A DNA stretch of 64,000 nt from Sclerotiophoma versabilis (GCA_012274445.1 JAAROD010000095.1:1116001-1180000); one strand, 5' to 3'; counted from the first letter of the stretch, positions 11,971 through 24,666 are shown. Numbers and translations are program-made. Notes: generated from the letters alone by a model not told the origin.

Positions 11971-14900
11971 ACGGTTCATCTGCATACCACACCCGGGACT
12001 TAGCGACGGCGTTTTCTAGGATAAAGGCTAGAGGGAAAGATGAGATGAATTGTGTTGATCAACTCACGAACAGAAGCTGCTTATACACAGGCAGCAAGAA
12101 ATCAATGAGCTTGTTCTGTCTCATACAACAAGCAAGACAACAGAGAAACAGGTTGTTTAGACAAGACAGCAAAGCTGCCCGAATCTAATAGTTTTGGTGC
12201 AGATCTGTTTTGCAGAAGTTAAGTGGCCTACTCAAGTTCACTTTTACGATAACGATTGCACTCTTTGAAAAGAAGGTAACCTTGGGTTCGGAAATAGTAA
12301 TATTTTTGTTAAAACCACCTACATCAGATTCTGTCCAGGTATTGAGTGACATCTCATTAAGTGCACAATCAGTCTAAGCTCGAGCATCTGCGATTTGACG
12401 GCAAACTGACATCACATGCAGACAGGCCCACATTGCCAGACCTACCATGACGTTGAACACTCAGACAATGTCAAGCGGACTTGTGCGCGAAAGTCGAGGG
12501 GCTGCCTTGCTCTCCATCGGCGTCCAAATCGATCAACGGCATGCCGTGTGCACGATCAGAATACGACCGTGAAACCGCACCGACCTCAAACTACGCCGCT
12601 TACCTTCGAGAAGGCTGTGAAGCTGCCTGCTCGAGGGGGGTCCGCAACCCGTAATGCTTCATGAATCAATTCGTCTCATCCTACCGCCTAAGACATAAGC
12701 AGCCAGCCGCGTGCAAGGAACCCCGGACCCAATAGCCCAATGGCCCGAGCTCTAAGGCTCGGTCAGTGAAAGACATCTCGCGCGACCCATCAACTGCGTC
12801 ATACACGAGCACTGCCTGACTGCCATGCGCACACGAAGATTTCTGGTGTAGACGCACTAGTCTCACCCTCGTCAAAGCATTTGTTGTGTCTTCTCATCCA
12901 CTCCTTTTGGCCCTCGACCCAACAGCCCGGTTACCAAGCCAGCCTTACGCGCTAGTGAGGCGCTTAAAGCGGCACAGCTGAGGAGATGTCGTCGGCCCGA
13001 ATCAGAACAGAGTATCGCCAGAGGCGAAGTCATTGATTGAGCGATGTGCTTCGCGGGCTTCGAGGGCGATCAACGCGTACCTGGTTAAACTCGCTGTGCC
13101 GCGCGCCTAGGTGCGAACTGCTGTCCGTGAGCTGAGCGAAGGCTTACGATGTGCGCCCAAAACGTTCGGAACCCGGGATAGTTCAGATCGCGGTCATTTG
13201 AGTCGTGCCTGGTGAGGCGTGGTTTCCGTCGAAGAACTCAGGACTGAGTGCAAGCACAGCTCAGACTCTTCCTTGATCTACTCAGTCGTTGGCGTTCACC
13301 CATGAGCCTCTTTTCAAAAAGCGACGAAGCTGCGAAAAGAAGGTGTACCGACGCGCTGGTTGTGATCCTCAGTCCATTCATTACCACCGCGCATGTCCGA
13401 GCATCGCGAGCTCGACGGACATCGTATTGTATTGAAGAACAGGGTGCTAAATCTAAACGCCTTGTTGAAAAGGATTGTATACAGTATGGTCGAGAACGCG
13501 TCTTTGTGGCGGATGTGCACTGTGCATGATTTGCTGCATACTGCAGTGTTGTTCGGACTGGGCGTGCATGCATGACAGTTCAGTCACCTGCTTCCGCTTT
13601 GTCGTCAGAAGGTCTACTTTGAGAACGATTGGCTGTGCGAACCTTGTTTATGCATGCTTCACCGGTCTAATGGAGGCAGTGGAGGCCGGATATGCACCTA
13701 TGATGGTCACTTTGGCGAGACGAAGATCGACTAGAGCGCAGCCTCTGCCGTACTGTAAATGGAGAACGAGTCATCTGCTGATCAATAGCTCATTATGCGA
13801 GTGACAATGCAACCAATGCTTTGTATGCACTGACATGGCGCGTTCGAACTTCGCAATAGATGACTGTGAAGGTTGGTTTGCCTAGTGCTCATGCCGCAGA
13901 CGGCTTGTGTCCGGTCCGGCCGCCGTTGTTGACGATATAATTGCGACCGTTGGAGATTGGCACGTTGCGCAACGTTCGGATCGTCGTAGGGCACGCTCGC
14001 TGTCCGTCCATATGAAGGGCAAGGTCCACGAGTCGTGAGTCTCTGCACCTCGCCGTTGCGAGTCAACGAGGCAAGTTGACAGATTATTTCGAGGCTTATT
14101 AACAGGCGATTCTGAACGTGTCAGTGGTATAGCACAGGTTTCTCGTAAAGCCTAGTCTTCCTCGCTCCAGATTGGGAGCTTTTCTAAACACAAGATTCTA
14201 CCCGCTGCCGTGCGCACAGCTTTTAGTGAGAAGTTAACGGCGTGTGATCCCAGACTCGTGACAGGCATTGAGGTCATCTCGATACCGAGTCGAGTGCTCG
14301 TCACTGACGATAGATGCTGGTTGTCGGACCGAGGATATGCTGTCCTGTCCGATAGGTACGAAGCGATACCACTGCTGTGCCTGAGGAGGCGTTTGAACAA
14401 CCAAAAGATCTGTGGATGGAAAGGGTATGGCACATCGGTGGCAGTCCGGTTTGATCGGTACGAAGACGGTTGACAGGCAAGGGTATGCCGGGCCGTCCAG
14501 GAAAGTATTGTACCGCGATAGGCGCACTGCTAATGCCCCCAGAATCGAATGTTTGTTACAGGATTCACTTCAGTGTTACTGTCCGTTCCACTGGTTGGCC
14601 CACGCCAACATGCGCTGGTGTGCATGCTCTGTGCCAGCCAGGGTAGTCACCATGAACTTTGAGTCTTCAGTGGTGGAAGCCATGGAAAGATATAGTCTTG
14701 AGTAGTCCCTGATGCATTCAGTCGCGCACATGGCGTAGTGGGTGATCAGCTTGGTGACAGTGGCGCCCAGCTTGCAGCGTAGTAAACAGGTGATGAATGA
14801 CGCGTGCGGGGCGAACGCAGGAAGGATCTCTCCGCTGCGGCACATACGCTCACCGAGATAAGCCGGTAGTGTGAGCGCGAGGCTTACACAGGATAAGTTG

Positions 14901-16826
14901 AGAGTGAAGCGTTCAGTCTGGTGTTTGTTGTCGATGTGTCGAATCAGAGCTCATTTTCCTGGTTGGGAAGAAGAAGGAAGGCAGCGCCGTAGCATGAGTA
15001 ACGGCACAGCCTGACACGTGTTGATGCCTGTCGCTGCTCACCAGCTGGCAGCTTCTGTGATAATGATGTCGCAACAGGTCCAGTGCCAATTAGTGCATCC
15101 TTCCCGTTGATGCCGGATGGTTTCGCGCCGCTGCTTTTAATGTTTCAGGAGTCAAGATCTGTTGCATCTACATGGAAACAACGGACATCTTCTCAGTCTG
15201 TTACCTGTAGCACATCCTAATATGTTATTATTCATCACCTGTATGAGCCAAGAAGATTGTTCGTGAAAGGACAAGGTCGACTAGTTCTACGTATGGTGAT
15301 ATCCATAAAAAGGAGCATCGAACAGGGGAGGAATTTAGAATATGACAAGAAGTCTAGTATGTCACACGGGTGGCTAGGGCTGTCCATTACACGTGTAGAG
15401 CTGCTCTAAGGTATAGTGCGCACACGCATTCCAAACCCCCTTCAAAATGCCGCCAGTCCCAAAGAAATAGGTATTTCAGCTCGCTTATAAACTTTGAAAA
15501 TCCTCCCAATCAGTTCCTGCAGTATACATCATCCTTCTGCGTCCCTTGCATCCTTCCACAGTCATCTCAGCGCTTGACTGCTGAGTTCGACAAGATGCGA
15601 TGCCGTCATTCAGTTGATTCTCGCACGGAGTCGCCGGGACGCGGTATCATTTTCAGCGCCGCGGGCGAGGTTCGCACTGGTGCGATAATTAGTGGGATGT
15701 TGGCCCATGGTACTGGGACAGCTGAATCATACCTGGCACGAAGCACACAGAGCATCAGCAGTATCCACCAAATGATACTCTCTAGGATGCCCTTCCCTCC
15801 ACGCATTTCTGCAGGGAAATTTGCCGTATGCACCGCCAGACGCTCCTGTTGCCCTCCCAGCGGATGGCTGTTGGGGGTTTTGCTGGGACGAAGACATAGT
15901 GGTAGATGTTGATGTCGGTCGAAGAATGCCGATAGTCCAAAGATGATAGTATCTTCTAGTAGATCAAGTATCGAAGAGGTTTGTGCGGGGTTGTGATGAT
16001 TTGTTCTGCCACGACGATGTCTGCCCGTATTATACTGGCAAGAGATATCATGCTGCCTTGGTGATCATCGACTGTCTCAGTGCCGCAATAACGCAACGAC
16101 ACATTGAGGCAGATGGCCCCCATATGAGAGGGGACGGTCCGGAGTCAGCGTACGGCATGGTAAGGTAAGTTTGTGCAAGGTGCAGTATTTGAAGTGCGCC
16201 ACACGCCTCATGACAGGCACGGAGGGCAACGCCACACAAAACCCCACAAGGTCAAAGCAGCGGCACTGCACCGACGATACTCCTTTTGTCACCGAGACAT
16301 GTTTTGTCTGGTGATCAAAGTTAGAAGGGGAGCACCAGAGCAAGGTTCTCGGGGGTCGTCGCTCAATCATTTGCAGGGGTTCTGTCGCTTAGCGTCACGG
16401 TGATTTGATGACTCGAGAGATGCCTACACCCAAACATCTACCCTTGACTGATCCGGGTCGAAATCACATTTGTAGTGGGAAAAGCGAGACATTCCATTAC
16501 TTACTCTGGTGGGTTCGGCCAATGGAAATGCATACAGCTCGCAACACAAGAGCTCTCGCATGTCATGCTGGGCGGCGTTGATAGCACCCACAAACTCCAT
16601 CTCGGCTTTGTTTCCCTATCCTCATGCCTGTCGCAGCTTGGTGGATAACCTGAAGCGCTGAACTACCTGGCGACGTTGAGGTACACTTGCAAAAAATGAT
16701 ATCCTCCAGCGGCTTCCGCGACACTGCCTCCTCTACGGGCTCCGAACTTCTGGCCCAGAGTTTGTTTGCACCCTTGCGACACTGCCTGCTGAATCTTTGC
16801 CGCATGCTCTGACCAGCCGACCGTTT
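11971..16826. other. Gene-free block of about 4.9 kb
   Basis: No convincing gene, tRNA, transposon open frame or terminal repeat is seen. The longest frames (180 codons at 15370-15912 on +, and 75 codons at 15606-15833 on the minus strand overlapping it) have no recognisable domain. Base composition is not the AT-rich pattern expected of heavily RIP-mutated repeats. The block sits between the C2-domain gene and Dicer-like 2. It could be decayed sequence, non-coding transcription units or lineage-specific spacer. Confidence 0.6.
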
Positions 16827-19800
16827 TCAGGTTTCGACTGCTACACTGCCTCCTTCATTGGCATCGAAGAAGACATCCTCTTCCTCACTGTTCTCCAAAA
16901 TGACAAGTTTTTTGCACCTGAGGATCTTGTTCGCCCTCCAGGCAGCGACAGTCTCAGTACTCAGCCTAGTTAACCCTTCTACGACTCCTCCTACATCGTC
17001 CCCACCAACTCTGACCTGACACCTCCATCCCTTACCCACAGTAGCTAGCAGGCCCATCCTGCTTGCGGCATCATCCTGCACAGGGGCATACTGAACACTG
17101 CGCTCGACAGCCAAATGGCCTAGTCGCTCTTTAGGATGCAGACAGTCGACGTTGTTGCTCAGAATGCGCTCGAGGCAATCTAGAATACCTAGGCGGCGCA
17201 CGAACACTTCGCAAGCGGAGAAGTCACCTCGACTATCGACATAGATGGCGCCTATGACACTTTCGACAATATCTGATAAAAATTTTGGTGCGTTGACGAG
17301 GGCCAGAATATGCCATGGAAACTCATCGTCATGCTTTAGTGCGTAGATGATTTGCTCCCTCACCCTCCTGTGCTGCTGCAAAGCTACATCCCGCGTAGCG
17401 GTCAGCTGATGGCTTCCCGAACGTAAGAATTGCCATAGCGCTCTTCGATGAACCTCTGTCTGTAGAGTTGTTTTGCTGGTTGTCTCCTCTATGACCGTCG
17501 TCTCAAGCATGCTGAAGGCAAGAAACGCTGCATTCGCCATCGCCGTCCGCAAGGCATGCATCTTCTGATGCGACAGAGGCGGGTCATGCGCGTATAATCG
17601 TGTCGAGATGACATAGTCAAGTACAGCGTCTCCAAGGAATTCTAGCCGTTCATAACTAGAATGGGCGTTGGGTCCAGTGTAAGAAGCGTGCGTAAGTGCC
17701 TCCAGGAGAAGCATCTTCTTCGTGAAAGTATACCCGACCAAAGATTCTAAGGTGTCAAGATTCGTGATAGTGAGGTCTGTAGGAGCTGCTTGGTACAGAG
17801 TCATATTGGCTTCAGGTATTGGTCTCCATTTCTCGAGTGGTAGAAGCGTCTGTACGCAAGCGAAGGCCTTGGGCAATCCATCGAGGACATGCCCTACACC
17901 GATTAGCGACTCGACAACGTCGGCAAGTAGTTTTGACGACCTCTCTGGTCTCTCTGACGGCGTGGTAGCTGCGAGCACATCTGCCCAATATCTGGGAGCC
18001 CATTTCGCCCCTGTGAAGCGTTTGGTGAGAATGAACTTGTCAAGACCGGCTGCCAGAGTAGCCCGAGCGAGGAAGCTGTTGCTTACGATCTTCGCTTTTT
18101 TCCCGGTAAGAAAGCTCTCAGGCCAAGTTGGGTTCTCTGCCATTACATGGAGAGACGAGATGAATTTTAGTATACAGTCTCCCAAGAATTCCAGGCGTTG
18201 GTAGTTGTCCTCGTCGTCAGTAGACGAAGCAGTAAGTGCTCTTATCAGGAGCGGCAGACTTTCAGCTTTGATGTCAACAGGGCGGAGTAGTGTTGTCCGT
18301 AAAGCATCCGCAATCATTGTGACCTCGATTCTGTGCAATATCGATGGCAGTAGAAGCGCAATCACCGAATACGATGCTGGTAGATTGTCCACTACACACT
18401 TCGATGCTTTCAGGTTTTCCATTCGTGTATATGCGTTGTTCACGTTGACGGCATTCATGACACGGTGCAAGAAGTCACGCCGTTTAGGCACCCGGGTTGT
18501 TTGAAGGCATGCTGCTTGCAATTGGGCGCTTGGGATGTCGTTCTGCGGATCGATGGCCTGCAGGAAATACTTTCGGTTATCTCCATCCTGCGATATCAGA
18601 CCCCATTCTGATATCTGGTTCATGTTTCTGGCCAGTAGTGACAGCGCTGGTCGATGACCTCTCGTGGCATTGTCCCATCTTACAAGCTCCATAGAGTTTG
18701 AACCCTTACCTGTTTGATCGCATGGCGCCAACAGCCATAGGAAGTCATATCTCTCTTCCTGCATTCTTCCTGAATGTATAGACAAGAGTATTTTTCGAGT
18801 GATAGAACGTATTGTTATGAGTTCTGCCGCCGCTAGCGTGACTTCTGATCGTTTTGAAATCGTAGTTGTGTAAGTTATATTTTCATTCCAGAACAATTCA
18901 ATCCTTTCAACAAACGGGATGGGAGACACTGTGAGCAGAGTGACATATAGAGGCTGCGTACCAGCTGTCTGGACTTGTAAAAGCACTTGAAAATAGTTCC
19001 GAGGCTCGTGTTGGGGCTGTTGAGTGACTGGGAGCCAGGGGTTCAGTGTTGGTGACGTAGGCACTATGGAGGGTGTGTGGTCTGGCGCCTGAAACTCAGC
19101 TGCCAGGGCGTCAACTTCCTGTCGCGCAGGCAACAGGTTGTCATTGACCAGACCAGCAAGATACAAAGTCTTGTAAGCTTCGAAAGCGACGTCTTTTTTC
19201 GCCATCTTCTCTGTTCGCCATGCCTCCAGGCTCTTAGCTTTACGTACTGCACGATCGACTGAGATGGGGAGTGTGACTTCCGCAGTGACACCTGCAACGT
19301 CTGTAGAATGGATGAACTTAAACTTCGGACGTGAGTCAACGTATGGGCCTGATCCCAGGAGTGCACAAAAGTGGTTGAGATGTGGCAAGGCATCGTCCAG
19401 TGTTAGACAAGCGCCGGTACTGTCAATTTTGAAGCAGCGCGATCCTTCCTCCACTTCTACTTCTCTCTCATTTGCCAACTGACTCTGTCGCATATCATCA
19501 AGATAGGCTTTCTTCATTTCCTGTTCGAGTGCTTCCCAGGATTGAGGTGAACGTCCACCTCCCGTTTCAGGCATGAAGACAAAGTATTTAGACTTCTGCA
19601 TTCTGGCTCTGCCACGTCGTTGAACAAAGCTTTTCAGATTCTTGGGGCGTTCAAAACAGATGACCAGGTGGCAACTAGATACGTCGATGCCTTCTTCGAG
19701 GACGCTTGTAGCGAGAATCAAATTGGTTGTGCCTGCTCGGAAGTCTTCCAATGTGGTTTGTTGATTTCTTGGTTCGGGGAGGGAAGCAATCATTGCTCTA

Positions 19801-21307
19801 GACTTGCTTGACGACGAGACTCCAAGGAACGTTCCCACCCGAAACAAGTCTCTGGTACGAGGATGGACGGAAAGGACTTCGGCCAGAACAGCAACCCAAA
19901 TGCGCTGCTCAACAAAGACCAGACCTGTGAAGCTAGTGTTATTCTGGGCTTCGTTAACTAGAACATCGATCAAGCTTTCGACTTTCCGAGATAAGTGGTC
20001 AACGTAGAGTGGATGCGCAAGTTCTTGGAAAGGAAGGTTCCTCATGATAGTCAGCAAGTGTTGCTTCTCGTCATTCGACCAGTCAAGAAGTTGCTCAGCA
20101 TTGGACACAGTTCTTTCGAACTTTACCATGCATTGGTGAAGATACCAATCAACTGTGGATGGCCCAAGCTCTTGCATCAGAGCTTGGGATTTGTTGGTCA
20201 AAGTCTTGAGTTGCTCGATGCAGTAGGTTTTCTGGCTCACTATCAGCTTTTGCAGCTGCTTGGAGACGTCGACTCCATCTTGCTGCTTTTGTAGAAGAGC
20301 TTTCGTGTAAGGGTCTTGCATAAGATCGTACTCGTTGAGGCTGCGCCAGAGAGCAGTAAGCAGTGGGGACGGGTCTGCTTGTTGGTCTTCTACTTGATAG
20401 TTCACTCTGATCAACTCAGGCTGGTGTACATGCTGTGCCAGTTCAGAGCGACTTTTCTTTGGTGTTTTGGCCGTAGCATGCATGTTGCGCTCAATTTGCC
20501 TCATTTCCACGTCAGCATAACCACTACTCTTTGGACAAATGTAAACTCACTGCAAGGATTCTGTCGTGGCATGCGCTTTCATGACTGGACTCGCGCTCAG
20601 ACCGAGGACTTTAGGAAGAACATTGTCTCCTTCTTCAACCCTTGGGATGTAGAATTTCGACATGATGCGATTAGCTGGGTGGTTGAGGGTGCAATGGTGA
20701 GCTAGGTGTTGGTCAGGCGCTGCAATCACAACTTAGCACACTGACTGACCTTCATCAAAGATCAATAGAGCCAGGTCTTCCATCTTGACGAATGCATGAG
20801 CAAGAGCATCGTACAGAACCTGATGCGTAGACAACACGATACGGACATTGTGTAGTACCGAGTCCCACACGCTCGGTTCAGTCCAGTGGTCAACATTGTC
20901 TTGACCGCTGAGCACCAGGACGTTATAACTTGGAAGGAGACGACTGAACACGTTGCTCTGCTGCTCACATAACGTGACTGTAGGTGCGAGGAACCATACA
21001 CGCTTTGCAATGTTGTTAGAGTCTGCACTAGAGTTTTTGGAGTCCTATACCTTGGACGGCTTGCAAATCTCAAGCTCAGCTCGGGTCCGTTCTACTGCTC
21101 CGGTAGCTATTAGATTGGGAACATTGACTACGGCGACTTGACAAACATGTGCGTTTTGCCGCTGCCTGTGTCCATAACAACGATGATATTCGATTTGAGG
21201 CTCTCCTCAACCATCTCAGCCTGATATGAGCGTAGGGCGAGCGGCTGAGTGTCGGTTATGGCCGCGCGGGCTGAAGCACCATTATCGAGGTCCGCTGCAG
21301 TAGCCAT
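16827..21307 (-). CDS. DCL2: Dicer-like protein 2, with an apparent frameshift after the P-loop
   Basis: RNA-silencing endoribonuclease that cuts double-stranded RNA, in fungi chiefly against viruses and transposons. Five exons are seen: 21307-21147, 21106-21051, 21002-20750, 20701-20551 and 20499-16827. Helicase motif I (MDTGSGKT) lies in exon 1. The DEAHHC box forms across the 48-bp intron at 20749-20702, and QRRGRARMQ of the helicase C domain lies in exon 5. The Dicer dimerisation region follows, then two RNase III domains (YQRLEFLGDC...DVVESLIG and YERLEFLGDA...DIVESVIG) with acidic catalytic residues intact. Exons 3-5 total 4077 nt, in frame. Exons 1 and 2 sum to 217 nt, one base too many, and no GT-AG choice near 21147-21107 restores frame without losing conserved residues. 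It may be an inactive allele, a sequencing error or non-canonical splicing. Confidence 0.93.
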
Positions 21308-21683
21308 CGGTTCATAACAGGCCGGGTCGCCTCAGGTCATGTATGTGTTTGGATGAAGTGAAAAGACAAGGTGCTCCCCCTCAAGTTGGCTTCGATTCCA
21401 CTAGCTCATGATTGGTCAGACCCATGCAATGGGCGACGCATGTGCGCCTGTGCTTTACTGCAAGAGGTTGTTCCAGATTTGACAAAGTAATCGGCCGCCT
21501 GAGGGTCATCATATCGAGTGGTAGTGAAGATTACAGCAAGTCATGGTTTTCGTAAATGCTACATCAGATCCGCTCGTGTCTATGGTCTTTGCGTATTACC
21601 ATCTACGCCAGCGAAGATAACTGTGTGACGCCACCCGTGAGACCGGTAAAGGTCGCAGATCGAGGGCTGAGAAGCGAGGCTCT
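21308..21683. other. Intergenic: DCL2 promoter and proteasome 3' flank
   Basis: About 375 bp with no coding frame, RNA gene or repeat that I can support. Confidence 0.55.
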
Positions 21684-22700
21684 TCACAAGTTCGTCAGGT
21701 AGTCCTCGACCTCAGAAGGGCTCAGCTTCCTGAAGCGGGGGCCCACTGCTCCTTCAACACCCTCTACACCAAGCAGCCTCTCCTCAGGTGGCCCAACGAT
21801 GCCGATCTCGACGGTGTCACCGTTCATCTCTCCTTCTATCGTCTCCTTCAGTGTAAGAAGGGCAATGTGAATGGCATCCTCCAGCTCCAAACCGTCTGTG
21901 TAACGCTTCTCGAGGAAGGTTTTTGCGCTCGTCGCACTCTTGCCAATTGCTGTCGCTTTCCAAGGGAAGTAGCTGCCGCTGGGATCGACCTGGTACAGAC
22001 TTGGCCCGCCCTTCAGAATGCCGCCAGTCTTGCCGCTCACTTTCTTCTTCTCCTCACTTGTCTGCTCCTCGCTCTTGCCCTCAGCCTCTGGCTCAATGCC
22101 ATCATCCCACCCAGCAATCAGCAAGCTGACACCGTACGGCCTGACACCACCTGATTGTGTCGCCTCCTGCATCACTCGCGCCACATCCTGCACTAATATC
22201 CTTGTGGGTGGGTATTCGTTGTAGATGCGCTTGTATTCGGTGTGTGAGACCTTTCGGGCCTTGTCGACGAGAACACGGTAGTCTGGACCCATGCCTGAGT
22301 AGACCATGCCGATGTTTGGCGTTATCAGGCTGACCTTCGATGACGATGCAGAGTCGATGAGAGGTGACGATGACTTCTTCTCGGTCGCAAGGACAATACC
22401 ATTTGTGGCTGCAAGGATGCATCAGTCCCTGCTTTCGAAGCTACTGATTGTAGACATACCCTTAATTCCTAGCGAAGTGACACCTTGGTTGACAGCATTG
22501 AGGGCATATTCTGGAAGCACTATCAGTACCTCTGAGGCAGCAAGCGTTTACAAATGTTGTAAGTAACAGGTGTGCGTACCAATCTGTACCAGTTTTCCAC
22601 TGTCGTCATGTTAGCGGGCGAATCCAAAGCCAGTGCAGCGGGGAATGCTTGTTTACCTGGGCGAGAAGGTGGTGAGCGAGAAGGAATATCTATCAGCCAT
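21684..22700 (-). CDS. PRE8: 20S proteasome alpha-2 subunit
   Basis: Structural alpha-ring subunit of the 20S proteasome. Four exons: 22700-22657, 22599-22580 (only 20 bp), 22510-22460 and 22408-21684, with introns of 57, 69 and 51 bp; 279 residues. The spliced N-terminus MADRYSFSLTTFSPSGKLVQ followed by IEYALNAVNQGVTSLGI is the alpha-subunit signature and matches alpha-2, where the family begins MA-RY-FSLTTFSP. It lacks the N-terminal catalytic threonine, as alpha subunits do. An insertion of about 30 charged residues (EAEGKSEEQTSEEKKK and flanks) near residues 150-180 makes it longer than the 234-250 residue yeast and animal proteins. It shares a promoter region with the divergent RING-CH gene. 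Confidence 0.95.
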
Positions 22701-23150
22701 GGCGATATGGAGTGCAGCACTGGGAAGATTGGCGGGGTGTCAAGGTATGTGGAGCGGGCAAAGAGCCGTTGCGGGGTGCGAGATGGACGTGGGTTTGGAG
22801 CTCGTATGAAGCTCCAGGCAATCGATGGGACGCGGCGGCGGAAAGAGCATGGACCATCAAATCCACGTGACATTTGCCAAGACCTGCACCCGCGAATAAT
22901 CTTCTTTCGATGCTGTTCCCTTCACTTCCTCTGCCACCGTGTCTCCTCGTGACACTTACATCTCTAGAGCGCCGCGTCGGCCCCTGGTCCGATCTGAGGC
23001 GCTTGCGTTGGCAAATGTCATCCCCGCGGTTACTTGTCTGATCTTCCCTGCAACATCTTTGTACTCATGATCTTTGTCAGGCTTCTGTTGGTAAGCGTAT
23101 AATTGACCTCTCTAGGCACTGAGCCTCATTATTTTGTTCTCCTTCGAAGG
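22701..23150. promoter_or_regulatory. Divergent promoter, proteasome alpha-2 / RING-CH protein
   Basis: The two ubiquitin-proteasome genes start on either side of this 450-bp region. It contains a CACGTG at 22864-22869 and a 12-bp perfect inverted repeat (22869-22880 and 23008-23019) whose core TTGGCAAA is close to GGTGGCAAA, the yeast proteasome-associated control element bound by Rpn4. Whether an Rpn4-like factor acts here is inference. Confidence 0.55.
22869..23019. repeat. 12-bp perfect inverted repeat GACATTTGCCAA / TTGGCAAATGTC
   Basis: The arms are at 22869-22880 and 23008-23019, identical over 12 bases in opposite orientation, with 127 bp between them. Such spacing fits two copies of a regulatory site better than a hairpin. 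Confidence 0.7.
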
Positions 23151-24186
23151 ATGTCTTCCTCATCTGGCTTTCAAGCTATGCCCGGCTGGTACTGGCCAGA
23201 CGATACACCAAAAGACGAGCCCTCACGTAGTGCAGCCTCACCGTCAACACCAGAATCTCAGACCACAGGAACATCAGCTCCAGATGAATCATCACAGTCA
23301 GGACAAGGCACACGATCAAGGCGCACCCACTGGCCACCTCGACAGTGCAGGATCTGCCTTGAAGTTGTCCAACCTACCTTTAACGCCCCTTCTGAAAGCC
23401 TGCCAAGCTTTTTGCAGTCGTCTTATCCTAATGTGGTCTATGCAGATGAAGGTGGTCGTTTGATCAGACCCTGCTTATGCAAAGGCTCTTCGAAATATGT
23501 CCACGATGAGTGTCTGCAAGCATGGCGCCACGCCGATCCCAGTTATGGACGCAGGAACTACTGGCAATGCCCGACTTGCGGCTTCAAGTATCGACTCGCG
23601 CGACTTGGAGCTGGTCGATTTGTTGGTAGTATTGGTGAGTTGCAGAAACAACGTGCTCCAAGCATGAACACTGACCGTGCACAGCTGCTCAAATTGCGCT
23701 GACCGTTTTGATCATGATATCGATGGTGTTCATTCTTGGGTTTTTTGCCGACCCTATCCTCAACCTGTATTTCGACCCGTGGAGCACACTCATGCCCTGG
23801 GCAAGTTCCAGTCGAAGCTACTACTATGAACCGGAAGAGGAACCGGATTCTTGGGCCGAGCACTTCGCCAAAGGATTTGCTGGTATGGGGGTGCTCGGCT
23901 TCCTCAAGGTCGTCGTCAGCAGCCCGCTCTCTTACTTCAGAATCGGAGTCGGCGGTCGAGGGCGAGCGACTGGTCGAGACCGATATGAGCAGGTCACCTG
24001 GCTCATCATGTTGATTGGTATAGGAACATTTCTAGCAGTATGTGTAAGCTTGGGCTGGGTTTGTTTCCTCTAACTAACTCCTGACAGGCTATATACAAAG
24101 GCGTTCGTGTTTGGAGCCGTCGTACACTCGAGAGAGCTGGCGAGCGAGTCATGGACGTACAAGGCGACGATGATGATGATGAGTAG
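23151..24186 (+). CDS. RING-CH (MARCH-type) membrane E3 ubiquitin ligase
   Basis: Probably transfers ubiquitin to membrane proteins. Exons 23151-23634, 23685-24037 and 24088-24186 (introns of 50 and 50 bp, GTGAGT...ACAG and GTATGT...ACAG) give 311 residues. The C4HC3 finger is complete: Cys66, Cys69, Cys108, Cys110, His118, Cys121, Cys140 and Cys143, with the tryptophan-containing helix LQAWRHAD. Two hydrophobic segments follow, near residues 165-185 (IALTVLIMISMVFILGFFA) and 265-280 (TWLIMLIGIGTFLA), so the protein is membrane bound. The C-terminus is a run of acidic residues. Substrate is unknown. Confidence 0.9.
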
Positions 24187-24666
24187 TGTATGCTACCCAA
24201 TACACGATGATTCCTCTCAGCCTCAGCTCAGAGTCTACAATCTTTGTGACCCGCACCATCTTAAATTGCCACGGGGTATCTGCTCAGTACCGTGTCAATT
24301 AGTCTATGTGCGAAGATTAAACAGCCCGCGATAGCCATATCGACCAGCGCGTCTTGTGCAGTCGGCCTTTGGACCGTGGCGCTACCACCTTTAGCAACTT
24401 CTCCAGTTCTGGCTCGCTCACTCTGCGGCAAAACTCTCACAGAGTGAACCCGCGAGCATTCGTTGTTCACCGAACACTCGATTTGGCTTGAACGTGAAGT
24501 CGCTTTTGGAACATCTCCTGCAATGTAATACCGCACTTGATGTGCCCGCGTGTAACACTGTAACGTAGACATGATCGTTGTTTCAGCCCACAAGGCCATA
24601 GCTACACGAACGCTAATGTGAAATGAAGGTACTCCAATTATCATTAATACTTCTCTACTACACTCT
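24187..24666. other. Intergenic between convergent genes
   Basis: The 480 bp hold the 3' flanks of the RING-CH and dehydrogenase genes. No gene or repeat is seen. Confidence 0.55.

Noticed and set aside
11971..12188. Extension of the SMP/C2 protein to the stop at 12188
   Set aside because: A good 52-bp intron ends the protein at 11970, and the extra residues look non-coding.
15370..15912. 180-codon frame in the gene-free block
   Set aside because: No domain, no splice support and an overlapping opposite-strand frame; kept only as part of the gap description.
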